Source: an uncultured Odoribacter sp. | Lineage (GTDB): Bacteria; Bacteroidota; Bacteroidia; Bacteroidales; Marinifilaceae | Reading direction: 5' to 3' | Assembly (NCBI GenBank): GCA_900541415.1 | Contig: UQJP01000022.1 | Location: 9,974-73,973, forward strand | Length of the DNA stretch: 64,000 nucleotides | Shown: piece after piece, positions 18,628-28,000 of the stretch | Numbering within the stretch: position 1 is the first letter of the stretch | Layout of the letters: each line of letters starts with the position of its first letter | Notes under the pieces: model-generated | Databases searched by the model: none | What the model was told of the DNA's origin: nothing | The model's input: the letters and a program-made list of their open reading frames with translations, nothing else | Position numbers and translations under genes: made by a program

Positions 18628-19476
18628 TTATTTTTTATGGATTCCCAAACTTTCAGCCCCTCTTTTCACACGATAAACACAATGGTTTTTTATTCTTATC
18701 CGCCAATAGCGGCAAATACATTTCCTTTTTCCTCCTTCGTCGTCCACCATGACAATGGGGTAATATTTCACTTTCAATCGGTGGTGACGGCAATAAACGT
18801 TAAGCAGGCGTTCCCCCATAAAGCCGAAAATCCTCGCCTGATAGGGATCGTCCGGAATTTTAATCCGCTTTTCCAGTTCGAACAAAACAGGAAACAGCCA
18901 CTCACAATAGCCATTAAAAGTTTCCCATTTCGTCAGAAACATATTATAGCCCGATAATTTATTATTCCTGCTCATCACCGCATCGAACGCTTTTAAATAG
19001 GCGGGTGTCAGGTCTCCGATCACCTTCCGCAACGCTTCCAAATCCTCCCCGATATGATAATTATCGTAATGCTCCCACAGGCTCTCTTTGAAAACCATAG
19101 AAACAGGCAAAACAATATCGTATCTCCGGAACAATTTTTTTAGAGCGGGTAAACGCTGGCTTTCTCCGAGCTGTGCCGTAGGAATCGTATATTTTTCACG
19201 GTAATGGCAAGGAGTGAAATCGAAATATCGGCGATAATGGCACAATCCGATATAATCCGTTTTCTCCAAATTCTTCCACGCCCAATACAAAGCAGTCAAT
19301 TCACAGTAATACGGATTCTTCCGGCTGATATTTTCCCCGGTATCGTCCCCCTGTATATTCAAATCGGCCACACTCAATGCCTTTCCCACCTGCACGGGCA
19401 TATAGTGCCCGTCATTCAGCAGGGTTCCGGCCTTGTGCGCGCATACCAGTAACTTGACCTTAATCTCCGAATTCAT
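18628..19476 (-). CDS. DUF4422 glycosyltransferase
   Basis: 282 residues matching DUF4422, a glycosyltransferase domain of surface-polysaccharide clusters. Visible are the VCAHK start, the acceptor/donor-site motif GLCHYRRYFDF near 80 and the late ARIFGFMGERLLNVY region. Cytosolic or membrane-peripheral. Its start overlaps the end of glf by 17 bp, so it is the last of three coupled genes. Transfer of galactofuranose is a reasonable guess because glf is directly upstream. Confidence 0.9.
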   Translation of the reverse strand: MNSEIKVKLLVCAHKAGTLLNDGHYMPVQVGKALSVADLNIQGDDTGENISRKNPYYCELTALYWAWKNLEKTDYIGLCHYRRYFDFTPCHYREKYTIPTAQLGESQRLPALKKLFRRYDIVLPVSMVFKESLWEHYDNYHIGEDLEALRKVIGDLTPAYLKAFDAVMSRNNKLSGYNMFLTKWETFNGYCEWLFPVLFELEKRIKIPDDPYQARIFGFMGERLLNVYCRHHRLKVKYYPIVMVDDEGGKRKCICRYWRIRIKNHCVYRVKRGAESLGIHKK

Positions 19477-20572
19477 CTTTCACCCTCCGTAATGCATTAT
19501 AAACCACCCGGTCCATATCATAGTAGCGATATTCTGCCAGCCTGCCGCCGAAAATCACCTTTTCTTCCCGATCAGCCAAAGCTTTGTATTTTTGATACAA
19601 GGTGTTGTTATCCTCATCGTTCACAGGATAATAAGGCTCACTTCCCCGCTCCCACGCCTGGGGATACTCATAGGTAACCACCGTACCCGGCTGTGTGCCG
19701 AACTCAAAATGCTTATGTTCGATAATCCGGGTATAAGGAGTTTCCGCGTCCGTGTAATTAACCACCGCACATCCCTGAAAATTATCGGTATCGCCCAGAA
19801 ATTTCTCTTCAAAACGAAGGCTGCGGTATCCCAATGCTCCGAAACAATAATCGTAATACGCATCCACCGGGCCGGAATAGACCACCCGGTCGGCCATAGC
19901 GGCATAAAACTCCTTATCTTGCAGGAAATCCGTATTCAGGCGCACCTCGATCCCTTCCAGCAACTTCTCAAACAAATCGGAATATCCGCATTCCGGTATT
20001 CCCTGATAACGATCGTTAAAATAATTATTATCGTAAACAAAACGGAAAGGCAAACGCCGGATAACAAACGCCGGAATCTCGGTAGCTTTCATACCCCATT
20101 GCTTTTCGGAATATCCTTTTATCAGGGTTTCATACACATCCCTTCCTCCCAGCAGCAACGCCTGCTCTTCCAGATTGCGCGGCTGCCCGATATGCGCATA
20201 CTCCTTTCGCTGATCCTCGATCCGCGCTTTAGCTTCCGCCGGAGTCTTCGTTCCCCACAGCTGATAAAACGTGTTCATATTAAAGGGCAGGTTATACAGC
20301 TTTCCCTTATAATTGGCCAAAGGGGCATTGATAAAATGATTGAACGAGATATAGCTGTTCAGATAATCCCATACCTGCTTATCGGAAGTATGAAAAATAT
20401 GTGCGCCGTAACGATGCACCCGGATTCCATTCACCTTTTCGGTATAACAATTCCCCCCGATATGGTTCCGGCGTTCCACCACCAGACACTTTTTACCCCT
20501 CCGGGTGGCCTCCCTCGCAAAAACAGCGCCGAAAAGCCCGGCTCCGACAATCAGGAAATCGTATTTTTTCAT
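19460..20572 (-). CDS. glf: UDP-galactopyranose mutase
   Basis: Flavoenzyme converting UDP-galactopyranose to UDP-galactofuranose, the donor for Galf in surface glycans. 370 residues, the normal length, with the FAD-binding GAGLFGAVFAR (10-20), NHIGGNCYTE, RYGAHIFHTS and late GRLAEYRYYDMD motifs. The ATG overlaps the wzx stop by 4 bp, and its own end overlaps the glycosyltransferase start. Three genes of a surface-glycan set thus form one tight operon. Confidence 0.96.
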   Translation of the reverse strand: MKKYDFLIVGAGLFGAVFAREATRRGKKCLVVERRNHIGGNCYTEKVNGIRVHRYGAHIFHTSDKQVWDYLNSYISFNHFINAPLANYKGKLYNLPFNMNTFYQLWGTKTPAEAKARIEDQRKEYAHIGQPRNLEEQALLLGGRDVYETLIKGYSEKQWGMKATEIPAFVIRRLPFRFVYDNNYFNDRYQGIPECGYSDLFEKLLEGIEVRLNTDFLQDKEFYAAMADRVVYSGPVDAYYDYCFGALGYRSLRFEEKFLGDTDNFQGCAVVNYTDAETPYTRIIEHKHFEFGTQPGTVVTYEYPQAWERGSEPYYPVNDEDNNTLYQKYKALADREEKVIFGGRLAEYRYYDMDRVVYNALRRVKDEFGD

Positions 20573-22017
20573 GCTCTTAATTTTTTAATGACAATCCTTC
20601 TCACGGTCAGATAAAACGGATCCCTGCGCAAGGTCAGATACCCGAAATATACGATACATCCCACCAGCGGACACAGCACAACGGACTGCCACATGCTGAA
20701 TCCACAGAAATTCAAAGGCAATAAAACCACGGCCATGAGAAGAGTGGCGATCACATACTCCCAGTTCTGCCGGCTCAGGAAATGGAAAGGCAAATGTTTC
20801 CGGCCTGACACCAGCACCACCAGCATCACCGTGAACTCCGCCACAAAGGTCGCAATGGCCGCCCCGTATTGTGAATACCGGGGAATCAAAAGTAAATTCA
20901 ACGTAATATTCAAAATAGCCCCGAACACCGTGGCTTTAATCACCAATTTCTCATGCCCCAGCGGATAAAGCACCTGCATTCCCAGCAGGCCGCTGAAACC
21001 GATAAAAATGATAATCGGCGCCAAGATCTGCAACGTGAGAATCGAAGGCTCGTAAGAATTTCCGCAAAACAACATAATGATGGGATGCGCCAGCAACACC
21101 AACCCTACGGTCATTGGCAACACCATCGCCAGCGTAAAGCTGACCGCTTTATTTCCCAAAGCAATAAATTCCCCCCGCTTTCCCGTACTGATTAAGTTGG
21201 AAAAACGCGGCAATAAAACCACCCCCAACGAAGTGACGATTCCCAGCACGATCTTCGTCATACGCATCGCCCCGGCATAATAGCCCACCGCTGTTTCGTC
21301 CTTCATAAAACCCAGCATCACGGAATCCAATATCACATATAAGCTCACGATCAGATTTAAAACAAACAACCGGAGCGACACCTGCAAATGTTTTTTAAAC
21401 TGCAACCCTTTCAGGCAGGACATATTCCAGGAAATATATTTCCTCAGGCGGATAAAGTTGAAAACATTATTTCCCACAGTGGCCGAAACCTGAATCGCCG
21501 CATAATACAACAAATCCTCCCGTGTTTTCACAAAAATAAAAAGGGCGATCACCGAACACACCCTCACCAGCAGGGAACGCACCGTGATATACTTAAAATC
21601 CTCTACGGCGGTATAAAACCAGCTCACGCCGATCGCATTAAAAAACAAACTGGTACTCAGCAAAAGGAAGAGCGGGACATCGGCCTGAATCTTCCGCACG
21701 GTCACCGCCATCGTGAAAACGACGATATACCCCAGTAAAGTCAAAGCACTGTGTAAAATGATAAGCTCTATCGCCATCTTATTCCGCGCCTGCACATCAT
21801 CCCTGATCCGGGCCAGTTCCCTCACGGCATAAAGCGGAATCCCCAGCGAAGTTACCAAAGCGATATAGGAAATAATCGAATCGAAAAACTGAACTTGTCC
21901 GACCCCATCGGCCAAAAGAGCGCGCGACACATAGGGGAACGTAATCAAAGGAAACAATATTCCCGATACCGTATTAACCAAATTATAGATATAATTTTTC
22001 TTAATCGAACCTGCCAT
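20569..22017 (-). CDS. Wzx-type polysaccharide flippase
   Basis: 482 residues with about 12-14 membrane helices, the layout of the RfbX/Wzx family that flips lipid-linked oligosaccharides across the inner membrane. The N-terminus (KNYIYNLVNTVSGILFPLIT) followed by PYVSRALLADGVGQVQF is typical. It is first in the wzx-glf-DUF4422 operon. No polymerase, initiating transferase or sugar-nucleotide synthesis genes accompany it, so other genes for the glycan must lie elsewhere. Confidence 0.92.
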   Translation of the reverse strand: MAGSIKKNYIYNLVNTVSGILFPLITFPYVSRALLADGVGQVQFFDSIISYIALVTSLGIPLYAVRELARIRDDVQARNKMAIELIILHSALTLLGYIVVFTMAVTVRKIQADVPLFLLLSTSLFFNAIGVSWFYTAVEDFKYITVRSLLVRVCSVIALFIFVKTREDLLYYAAIQVSATVGNNVFNFIRLRKYISWNMSCLKGLQFKKHLQVSLRLFVLNLIVSLYVILDSVMLGFMKDETAVGYYAGAMRMTKIVLGIVTSLGVVLLPRFSNLISTGKRGEFIALGNKAVSFTLAMVLPMTVGLVLLAHPIIMLFCGNSYEPSILTLQILAPIIIFIGFSGLLGMQVLYPLGHEKLVIKATVFGAILNITLNLLLIPRYSQYGAAIATFVAEFTVMLVVLVSGRKHLPFHFLSRQNWEYVIATLLMAVVLLPLNFCGFSMWQSVVLCPLVGCIVYFGYLTLRRDPFYLTVRRIVIKKLRA

Positions 22018-22184
22018 GTGACATCCGTTTTTACCGCCTTAGGACAACCATCCCCGATAGGGTATTTTGGAACAAAGATAATGAAAAACAAACATCGGTC
22101 CGGTGGAATTCAGGGAAATAATACCCGGAGGAAAGAAAAAACATCGTTTAAAAGCATTCATCCTGATGAAATCAAGCCGAACGT

Positions 22185-22215
22185 TTTGATTTTTCATTTT
22201 TTTCCATTTTCTTTG
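22185..22215 (+). promoter_or_regulatory. Promoter of the methionine operon
   Basis: TTTG at 22185-22188 is followed after exactly 19 bp by TTTCTTTG (22208-22215), one mismatch from TAnnTTTG. Transcription would begin near 22221, some 30 nt before the first paired base of the SAM riboswitch. Confidence 0.5.
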
Positions 22216-22249
22216 CAAAATCAATTCAATCCGTAAGACAGATTATTTG

Positions 22250-22354
22250 AATTATAAAGAGGGGTTGAGAGACTGGGCTCCGTGAAACTCCGACAACCTC
22301 CGGGAACTTCCCGAAAGGTGCCAAAACCCGTCCTGAATAACAGGAGTTATAATT
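22250..22354 (+). promoter_or_regulatory. SAM-I (S-box) riboswitch
   Basis: S-box landmarks are visible in order: GAGAGACTGGG (compare GGACTGGC), GAAACTCCGACAACC (compare GAAGCCCGGCAACC) and GGTGCCAAAACC (compare GGTGCTAATTCC). The closing helix P1 is AATTATAA (22250-22257) with TTATAATT (22347-22354). It precedes a methionine-biosynthesis operon, as expected. P1 ends 15 nt before the ATG of a 34-residue ORF and no T-run terminator follows, so control of translation initiation is more likely than transcription termination; that is inference. Confidence 0.9.
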
Positions 22355-22369
22355 TAAAACCATAGAAAA

Positions 22370-22474
22370 ATGAGCAACACAGAAATTTTAGACACGAAAA
22401 TGAAACAGCAAAACCAGCCATTCAACGCTTCGTCTATTTCTGTATTTTCTATGTATATGCGCGGCATGCGCTGA
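22370..22474 (+). CDS. 34-residue leader ORF with a methionine-rich end
   Basis: Starts with ATG 22370 directly after the S-box (MSNTEILDTKMKQQ) and ends with FSMYMRGMR just before TGA, placing three Met codons within the last seven positions (28, 30, 33). The first 27 residues hold only two Met. Position and composition fit a leader peptide whose translation senses methionyl-tRNA, or a small product of its own. A good A-rich context (CCATAGAAAA) precedes the ATG. It is followed by 178 bp before the DUF39 gene. No classical terminator/antiterminator pair is visible there, so the mechanism is open. Confidence 0.6.
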   Translation: MSNTEILDTKMKQQNQPFNASSISVFSMYMRGMR

Positions 22475-22652
22475 CTTTCCCATACATTTGCCAAATCATC
22501 GTTTCTGTATAATTATCAGATAATTGCCATCAGGAACACTTTTTCAACAAGACTAACTGAGTTATTCCGCCGGATTCCTTATGAAAGGACTGGAAGGAAA
22601 CCCAAATAAATTAATGAAAATTATTGATTTTCAACCTCAATTTACAAAAATT

Positions 22653-23792
22653 ATGAAGTCGTATGCAGAAATAAACGAAAAGATAAAAAACGGAACGGCG
22701 GTCGTACTGACGGCTGAAGAAGTATCCGAACTATCTAAAACGTTATCTCCGAAAGAAATAGCGGAAAAAGTGGACGTTGTGACAACCGCTACTTTCGGCG
22801 CGATGTGCTCTTCCGGGGCATTTATCAATTTTGGACATGCCAACCCTCCCATCCGGATGGAAAAAATAGAGCTGAACGGCGTGCGCGTCAGCGGAGGACT
22901 GGCCGCCGTAGACACCTACATCGGAGCCACGGACTGTAACCCAAATTCTCCGGCTTACGGAGGTGCCCACATCATAGAAGACCTGATTAACGGCAAAGAT
23001 ATTACACTGGAAGCCTGGGGAAAAGGCACAGACTGCTATCCGCGCAAACACATCAAAGCAAAGATCAACAAAGACACGATCAATGAAGCCATTCTTTACA
23101 ATCCGCGGAACTGTTACCAAAACTATAATGTGGCGACAAACACCACCGAGCAAATCAAATACACCTATATGGGAACTCTACTCCCCAAAATGCGGAACGC
23201 ATCGTATAGCACAGCGGGTGAATTGTCTCCCCTGCTCAACGATCCCGAATGCCGCACAATAGGGTTGGGAACGCATATTTTCCTGTGCGGGACGGACGGA
23301 TATGTCACCTGGAACGGCACACAATTCCACTCCACCAAACCGGTAAACGAATATGGAATCCCCACCAGCAACGCCCGGACGATTGCCGTGATCGGCGACC
23401 TGAAAAAAATGAGTGCCGATTTTTTGCGGGGAGCTTATTTCGAAAAATACGGGGTCAGTATGTTTGTGGGAATCGGCATTCCGATTCCGGTACTCGACGA
23501 AGATATGGCGCGGCGGGTCTCCATTCGCAACGAACAGATCGAAACCACGGTTGTAGACTATGGGAACGGCAACAAAGTGCTGGGGAAAACGAACTACGCC
23601 GCCCTGCAATCCGGCTCGATCGAAGTGAACGGCCAAAAAGTACGCACGGCTCCGGTTGCCAGCCTCGCAAAAGCCAGGGAGATCGCCGACATCCTGAAAT
23701 CGTGGATACAGAAAGGTGAATTCCTGCTCACCGAGCCCGTACGCCCTATGCCCGTAGGGACAAGCCTGAAAGGATTGGTAGGAGAAGATTAA
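22653..23792 (+). CDS. DUF39 homocysteine biosynthesis protein
   Basis: Family COG1900/DUF39. In methanogens these proteins are genetically tied to forming homocysteine from aspartate semialdehyde and sulfide, replacing the O-acyl-homoserine route. 379 residues from ATG 22653; the frame is open to 22581, but the family N-terminus (SYAEINEKIKNGTAVVLTAE) begins here. Conserved cysteines include Cys52 (GAMCSSGAF), Cys95 (DCNPNSPAYGG) and Cys128 (GTDCYP), candidates for persulfide chemistry. It is the first enzyme gene of the S-box operon and is 23 bp from its ferredoxin partner. Confidence 0.9.
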   Translation: MKSYAEINEKIKNGTAVVLTAEEVSELSKTLSPKEIAEKVDVVTTATFGAMCSSGAFINFGHANPPIRMEKIELNGVRVSGGLAAVDTYIGATDCNPNSPAYGGAHIIEDLINGKDITLEAWGKGTDCYPRKHIKAKINKDTINEAILYNPRNCYQNYNVATNTTEQIKYTYMGTLLPKMRNASYSTAGELSPLLNDPECRTIGLGTHIFLCGTDGYVTWNGTQFHSTKPVNEYGIPTSNARTIAVIGDLKKMSADFLRGAYFEKYGVSMFVGIGIPIPVLDEDMARRVSIRNEQIETTVVDYGNGNKVLGKTNYAALQSGSIEVNGQKVRTAPVASLAKAREIADILKSWIQKGEFLLTEPVRPMPVGTSLKGLVGED

Positions 23793-23815
23793 CTAACACA
23801 AAAACATTGGATGCC

Positions 23816-24226
23816 ATGATAAAAAAAGTAGTGCTCTCATTTCCGGTAGATGCCACCGACCGTTCGCTGACTTACGATCTGGTGAAACTATACGACATAC
23901 GGATCAATATATTAAAAGCAGAAATTCAGGCCGGAAAATCAGGCAATCTGCTGGTGGAACTGGAAGCGGACGACGATAAAATGGAAGAAGGTATCAACTA
24001 CCTCATCCGTTGCGGAGTAACAGTAAGCCCGGTTTCCAGCAAAGTGTCGCGCGACGAAGCCCGCTGCATCAATTGCGGCAACTGCGCCTCGGCGTGCTTC
24101 TCCCATGCGCTGACGATCAGTGCTCCGGATTGGAAACTGAAATTCAACCCGGAAAAATGTATCGCCTGCAAATTGTGCCTGAAATCGTGCCCGCTGAAAC
24201 TGTTCAGAATCGAATTTGCCGAATAA
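23816..24226 (+). CDS. NIL-domain ferredoxin, partner of the DUF39 protein
   Basis: 136 residues: an N-terminal NIL domain (about 1-75, the ligand-binding fold also found on methionine ABC ATPases) and two 4Fe-4S clusters (Cys84, 87, 90, 94 and Cys115, 118, 121, 125). NIL-ferredoxin proteins occur next to DUF39 proteins in anaerobes and are thought to give electrons for the reductive sulfur step. The ATG at 23816 is preferred over the in-frame TTG at 23807 because the family begins with KKVVLSFP. Cytosolic and probably oxygen-sensitive. Confidence 0.92.
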   Translation: MIKKVVLSFPVDATDRSLTYDLVKLYDIRINILKAEIQAGKSGNLLVELEADDDKMEEGINYLIRCGVTVSPVSSKVSRDEARCINCGNCASACFSHALTISAPDWKLKFNPEKCIACKLCLKSCPLKLFRIEFAE

Positions 24227-24250
24227 CACCCTACACTAACACACTACTCC

Positions 24251-24997
24251 TTGGAATACATTCAGCGCACATATAGGAAGCATTTTCGACAAGACCGTTG
24301 GAGGCACTTTGTAGCAAAATATAAAGAAACAGACCTATGGATCGGTGTCGACCATAAATCGTTCCATAAAGACATGCCGTCTTTTACCGATCGGCTGATC
24401 CGGCGGATACGAATCGAAATGGAGGCTTACCTGGCCAAAGACCCCGACTACGCCAGGTCGCTCATGCCCTATCAGGCTTCTCCGGACGCACCGCTCATTT
24501 TTCGGGCGATGTCGGCTGTCGCAGACAAAAGCGGAATCGGGCCTATGAGTGCCGTTGCGGGGGCAGTCGCCCGCAAAGTGGGCGAAGCCCTGAAAGCTGA
24601 ATTTGAAGTGCAGGAAGTAATCGTAGAAAACGGAGGCGACATTTACGCCGACATTATTGAAGATATAGATATTTCGGTCTTTGCGGGACATTCCCCGCTC
24701 TCGGAAAAAGTAGGATTGCACATCGAGGCGGCCTATGCTCCCCTGGGAATTTGCACTTCTTCGGGAACAGTGGGACCTTCGTTAAGTTTTGGAAAAGCGG
24801 ATGCAGTCATGATCGTTTGCCGCGACACCCTGCTTGCTGACACTTATGCGACAGCCTTTGCCAATACCGTGCAAACTGCGGAGGACATCGATCCCTGCCT
24901 GGAAAGGATTAAAACAACGGACGATATTCTGGGAGCAATCATAATCAAAGACGACAAACTGGGAATATTCGGAAAATTCACTTTAAAAATTTTCTGA
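24251..24997 (+). CDS. UPF0280 family protein (COG2122, ApbE-related)
   Basis: 248 residues of the UPF0280 family, distantly related to the ApbE flavin transferase fold. The conserved N-terminus EYIQRTYR directly follows a TTG at 24251 and no ATG occurs in frame until codon 42, so TTG is the start. Core motifs are MSAVAGAVARKVGE, VENGGDIYAD and GICTSSGTVGPSLSFGKADA. COG2122 members have been linked with DUF39 and homocysteine or cysteine formation in methanogens, which fits this location; the reaction is not known to me. Confidence 0.88.
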   Translation: MEYIQRTYRKHFRQDRWRHFVAKYKETDLWIGVDHKSFHKDMPSFTDRLIRRIRIEMEAYLAKDPDYARSLMPYQASPDAPLIFRAMSAVADKSGIGPMSAVAGAVARKVGEALKAEFEVQEVIVENGGDIYADIIEDIDISVFAGHSPLSEKVGLHIEAAYAPLGICTSSGTVGPSLSFGKADAVMIVCRDTLLADTYATAFANTVQTAEDIDPCLERIKTTDDILGAIIIKDDKLGIFGKFTLKIF

Positions 24998-25065
24998 ATC
25001 CTGAATACCGAAGAAAGATTATCGACCGGATTCCCGATAAGGAAATCCGATTGACCGACAAAAAT

Positions 25066-28000
25066 ATGATGATTAAAGAAGAGATAAAACAACGTATTCT
25101 TATTCTCGACGGAGCAATGGGAACGGCCATCCAAAAATATAAATTGGGAGAAGCCGATTTCCGGGGGGAAGAGTTTGCCGGACATCCGGTGAACCTGAAA
25201 GGCGACAATGACGTGCTCAACCTCACCCGTCCGGATATTATCCGGGCGATACACCGCGCCTATATCGAAGCCGGAGCAGACATCATCGAAACCAATACGT
25301 TCAATTCCAACGCCGTTTCACAGGAAGAATACCAATGCACAGCACTGGTCTACCGCCTGAATTATGAAGGGGCGAAACTGGCAAAAGCAGAAGCCTCCCA
25401 AGTGACGGGACGAAATGTATATGTGGCCGGAAGTATAGGACCTACCTCCTGTACCCTATCGCTATCGCCCGATGTAAACCGCCCGGAATACCGCCCGGTG
25501 GATTTCGACACGCTGGTGGCAGCCTATTCGGAACAAGTTTCCGGACTGATCGACGGAGGAGCCGATCTATTATTGGCGGAAACGGTTTTCGACGGACTGA
25601 ATGCCAAAGCAGCCCTATATGCCATTGAAAAAGTGCAGGAGGAAAAAGGGACGAATCTCCCGGTGATGCTCTCTGCCACAATCAACGATAAGAGCGGGCG
25701 TACGCTCACCGGACAAAGCCTTGAAGCCCTCTACACGGCAGTAGGCCATTACCCGCTATTGAGTTTCGGGTTGAACTGTTCTTTCGGGGCAACCGACCTT
25801 TTTCCCTTTATCGAACGCCTGGCTAAAATTGTCACCTGCGCTTTAAGCATCTATCCCAATGCGGGCTTGCCGAATGAAATGGGAGAATACGACGAAAGTC
25901 CCGAACTGACGGCATCTTACCTGAAACAAATGGCTGCCGGAAGGCTGCTTAACATAGCCGGAGGCTGTTGCGGAACAACTCCCGCACACATCAAAGCCAT
26001 ACGCGAAACGCTGCAAGGCATGCCGCCCCGGATCGCTCCGGAACACACGCCCCAGCTCATCGTGAGCGGGCTCGACCGGGTGGTTGTCGATAAAGAATTG
26101 AACAATTTTATCAATGTCGGCGAACGTACGAACGTGGCCGGATCGTTGAAATTTGCCAAATTGATCCACGCCCAGGCTTACGACGAAGCCTCTTTGATCG
26201 CCCGGAAGCAGATCGAGGACGGGGCTTCGATCATCGACATCAACATGGACGATGCGATGCTCGACAGCGCAAAAGAAATGGCGACTTTCGTACGCATTAT
26301 CAGCAACGACCCGGATATATCGAAAGCCGCACTGATGGTCGATTCATCGGACTGGGCCACGATCCTTGCAGGATTGAAAAACGCCCAGGGAAAATGTATC
26401 GTCAATTCCATCAGCCTGAAAGAAGGCGAAACCGTCTTTCTGGAAAAAGCCCGTGAAATACATCGTCTGGGAGCGGCTGTGGTGGTGATGGCTTTCGACG
26501 AACAGGGACAGGCCGCCACTTTTGAACGCAAAATCGAAATTTGCGAACGGGCTTATAAAATACTGACCGGAAAAGCCGGATTCCAGCCTGAAGATATTAT
26601 TTTCGATGTCAATGTCCTGGCAATCGGGACAGGGATCGAGGAACACAACAACTACGGAGTGGATTTTATCCGCGCCGTAGAATGGATTAAGAAAAACCTG
26701 CCCGGCAGCCGCACTTCAGGAGGAATTTCCAACCTGTCGTTCTCTTTCCGGGGTAACAATCCCGTGCGCGAAGCCATGCACTCCGTATTCCTTTACCATG
26801 CGATCAACGTAGGGCTGGATATGGGTATCGTCAACCCCGCCATGTTACAGGTATACGACGACATTGAACCGGAACTCCTGCAAGCGGTGGAGGACGTGGT
26901 GCTTAACCGGAAGCCGGAAGCCACCGAACGCCTGATTGAGCTGGCGGAAAAGATCAAAGGAACCAAAACCGCCGACGGGAAACCCGTGAAAAACGAAGAA
27001 TGGCGCACCCGCCCATTGGATGAAAGGCTTAGCTATGCACTGGTGAAAGGTGTTACGGAATACCTGCCCGCCGACTTAGCCGAAGCGCTCACCGTTTACT
27101 CCGCCCCCGTAGAGATCATCGAAGGCCCGCTGATGCAAGGCATGGATAAAGTGGGGACACTGTTCGGAGAAGGAAAAATGTTTCTTCCTCAGGTCGTGAA
27201 ATCCGCAAAGGCTATGAAAACGGCTGTGGCTATCCTGCAACCGGAAATTGAAAAACACAACGCAAGCGGGGGACGCAACGTAACACGCCACAAAGTGGTA
27301 ATCGCCACGGCGAAAGGCGACGTGCACGACATCGGCAAAAATATTGTCAATATTGTATTGACCTGTAATAACTTTGATGTGATCGACCTCGGCGTTATGG
27401 TGGAAAACGAACGCATTATCGCCGCCGCGAAAGAGCATGGAGCGGACATTATCGGGGTTAGCGGGCTGATCACTCCCTCGCTGAACGAAATGGAAGGACT
27501 TTGCGAACTATTACAAAAAGAACAACTGGCCCTCCCGCTCATCGTAGGCGGGGCCACGACATCCACCGTGCATACGGCAGTGAAACTGGCTCCGAAATAC
27601 GATTATTGCGTCATTCAGGGAGGCGATGCTTCCCGCACGGCCGGAATCATAAAGCGTCTTTTTCAAGACCGCGAAGGATATATTAACCAGGCAAAAGCGG
27701 AACAGGAAGAAGTGCGCCGCCATTACTACAACAAGCAGGACAACCTGCTCAGTTACACGGAAGCACAATCCAAAGCCCCGGTTTTCGATTGGAAAAGTTT
27801 CGATACCGGGAACTTCGGCGAACACAACCTGACCGGACGAAATATGGATCTCCGGGAACTGGCCGACCGGATCGACTGGACTCCCTTCTTTCATTTCTGG
27901 GGATTTAAAGGGAAATTCCCTGAAATCATCCACACGAACGACGAAGCCGACCAGACCTATCAGGCGGCTTTAGAAATGCTGGGAACGGTCATAGCAGGCC

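Noticed and set aside
19592..20614. 340-codon plus-strand frame opposite glf
   Set aside because: Antisense shadow of the well-supported glf gene; no family motif.
22493..22500. TACATTTG, exact -7 consensus, between leader ORF and DUF39 gene
   Set aside because: No TTTG at the -33 distance; single 8-bp matches occur by chance in A/T-rich DNA.
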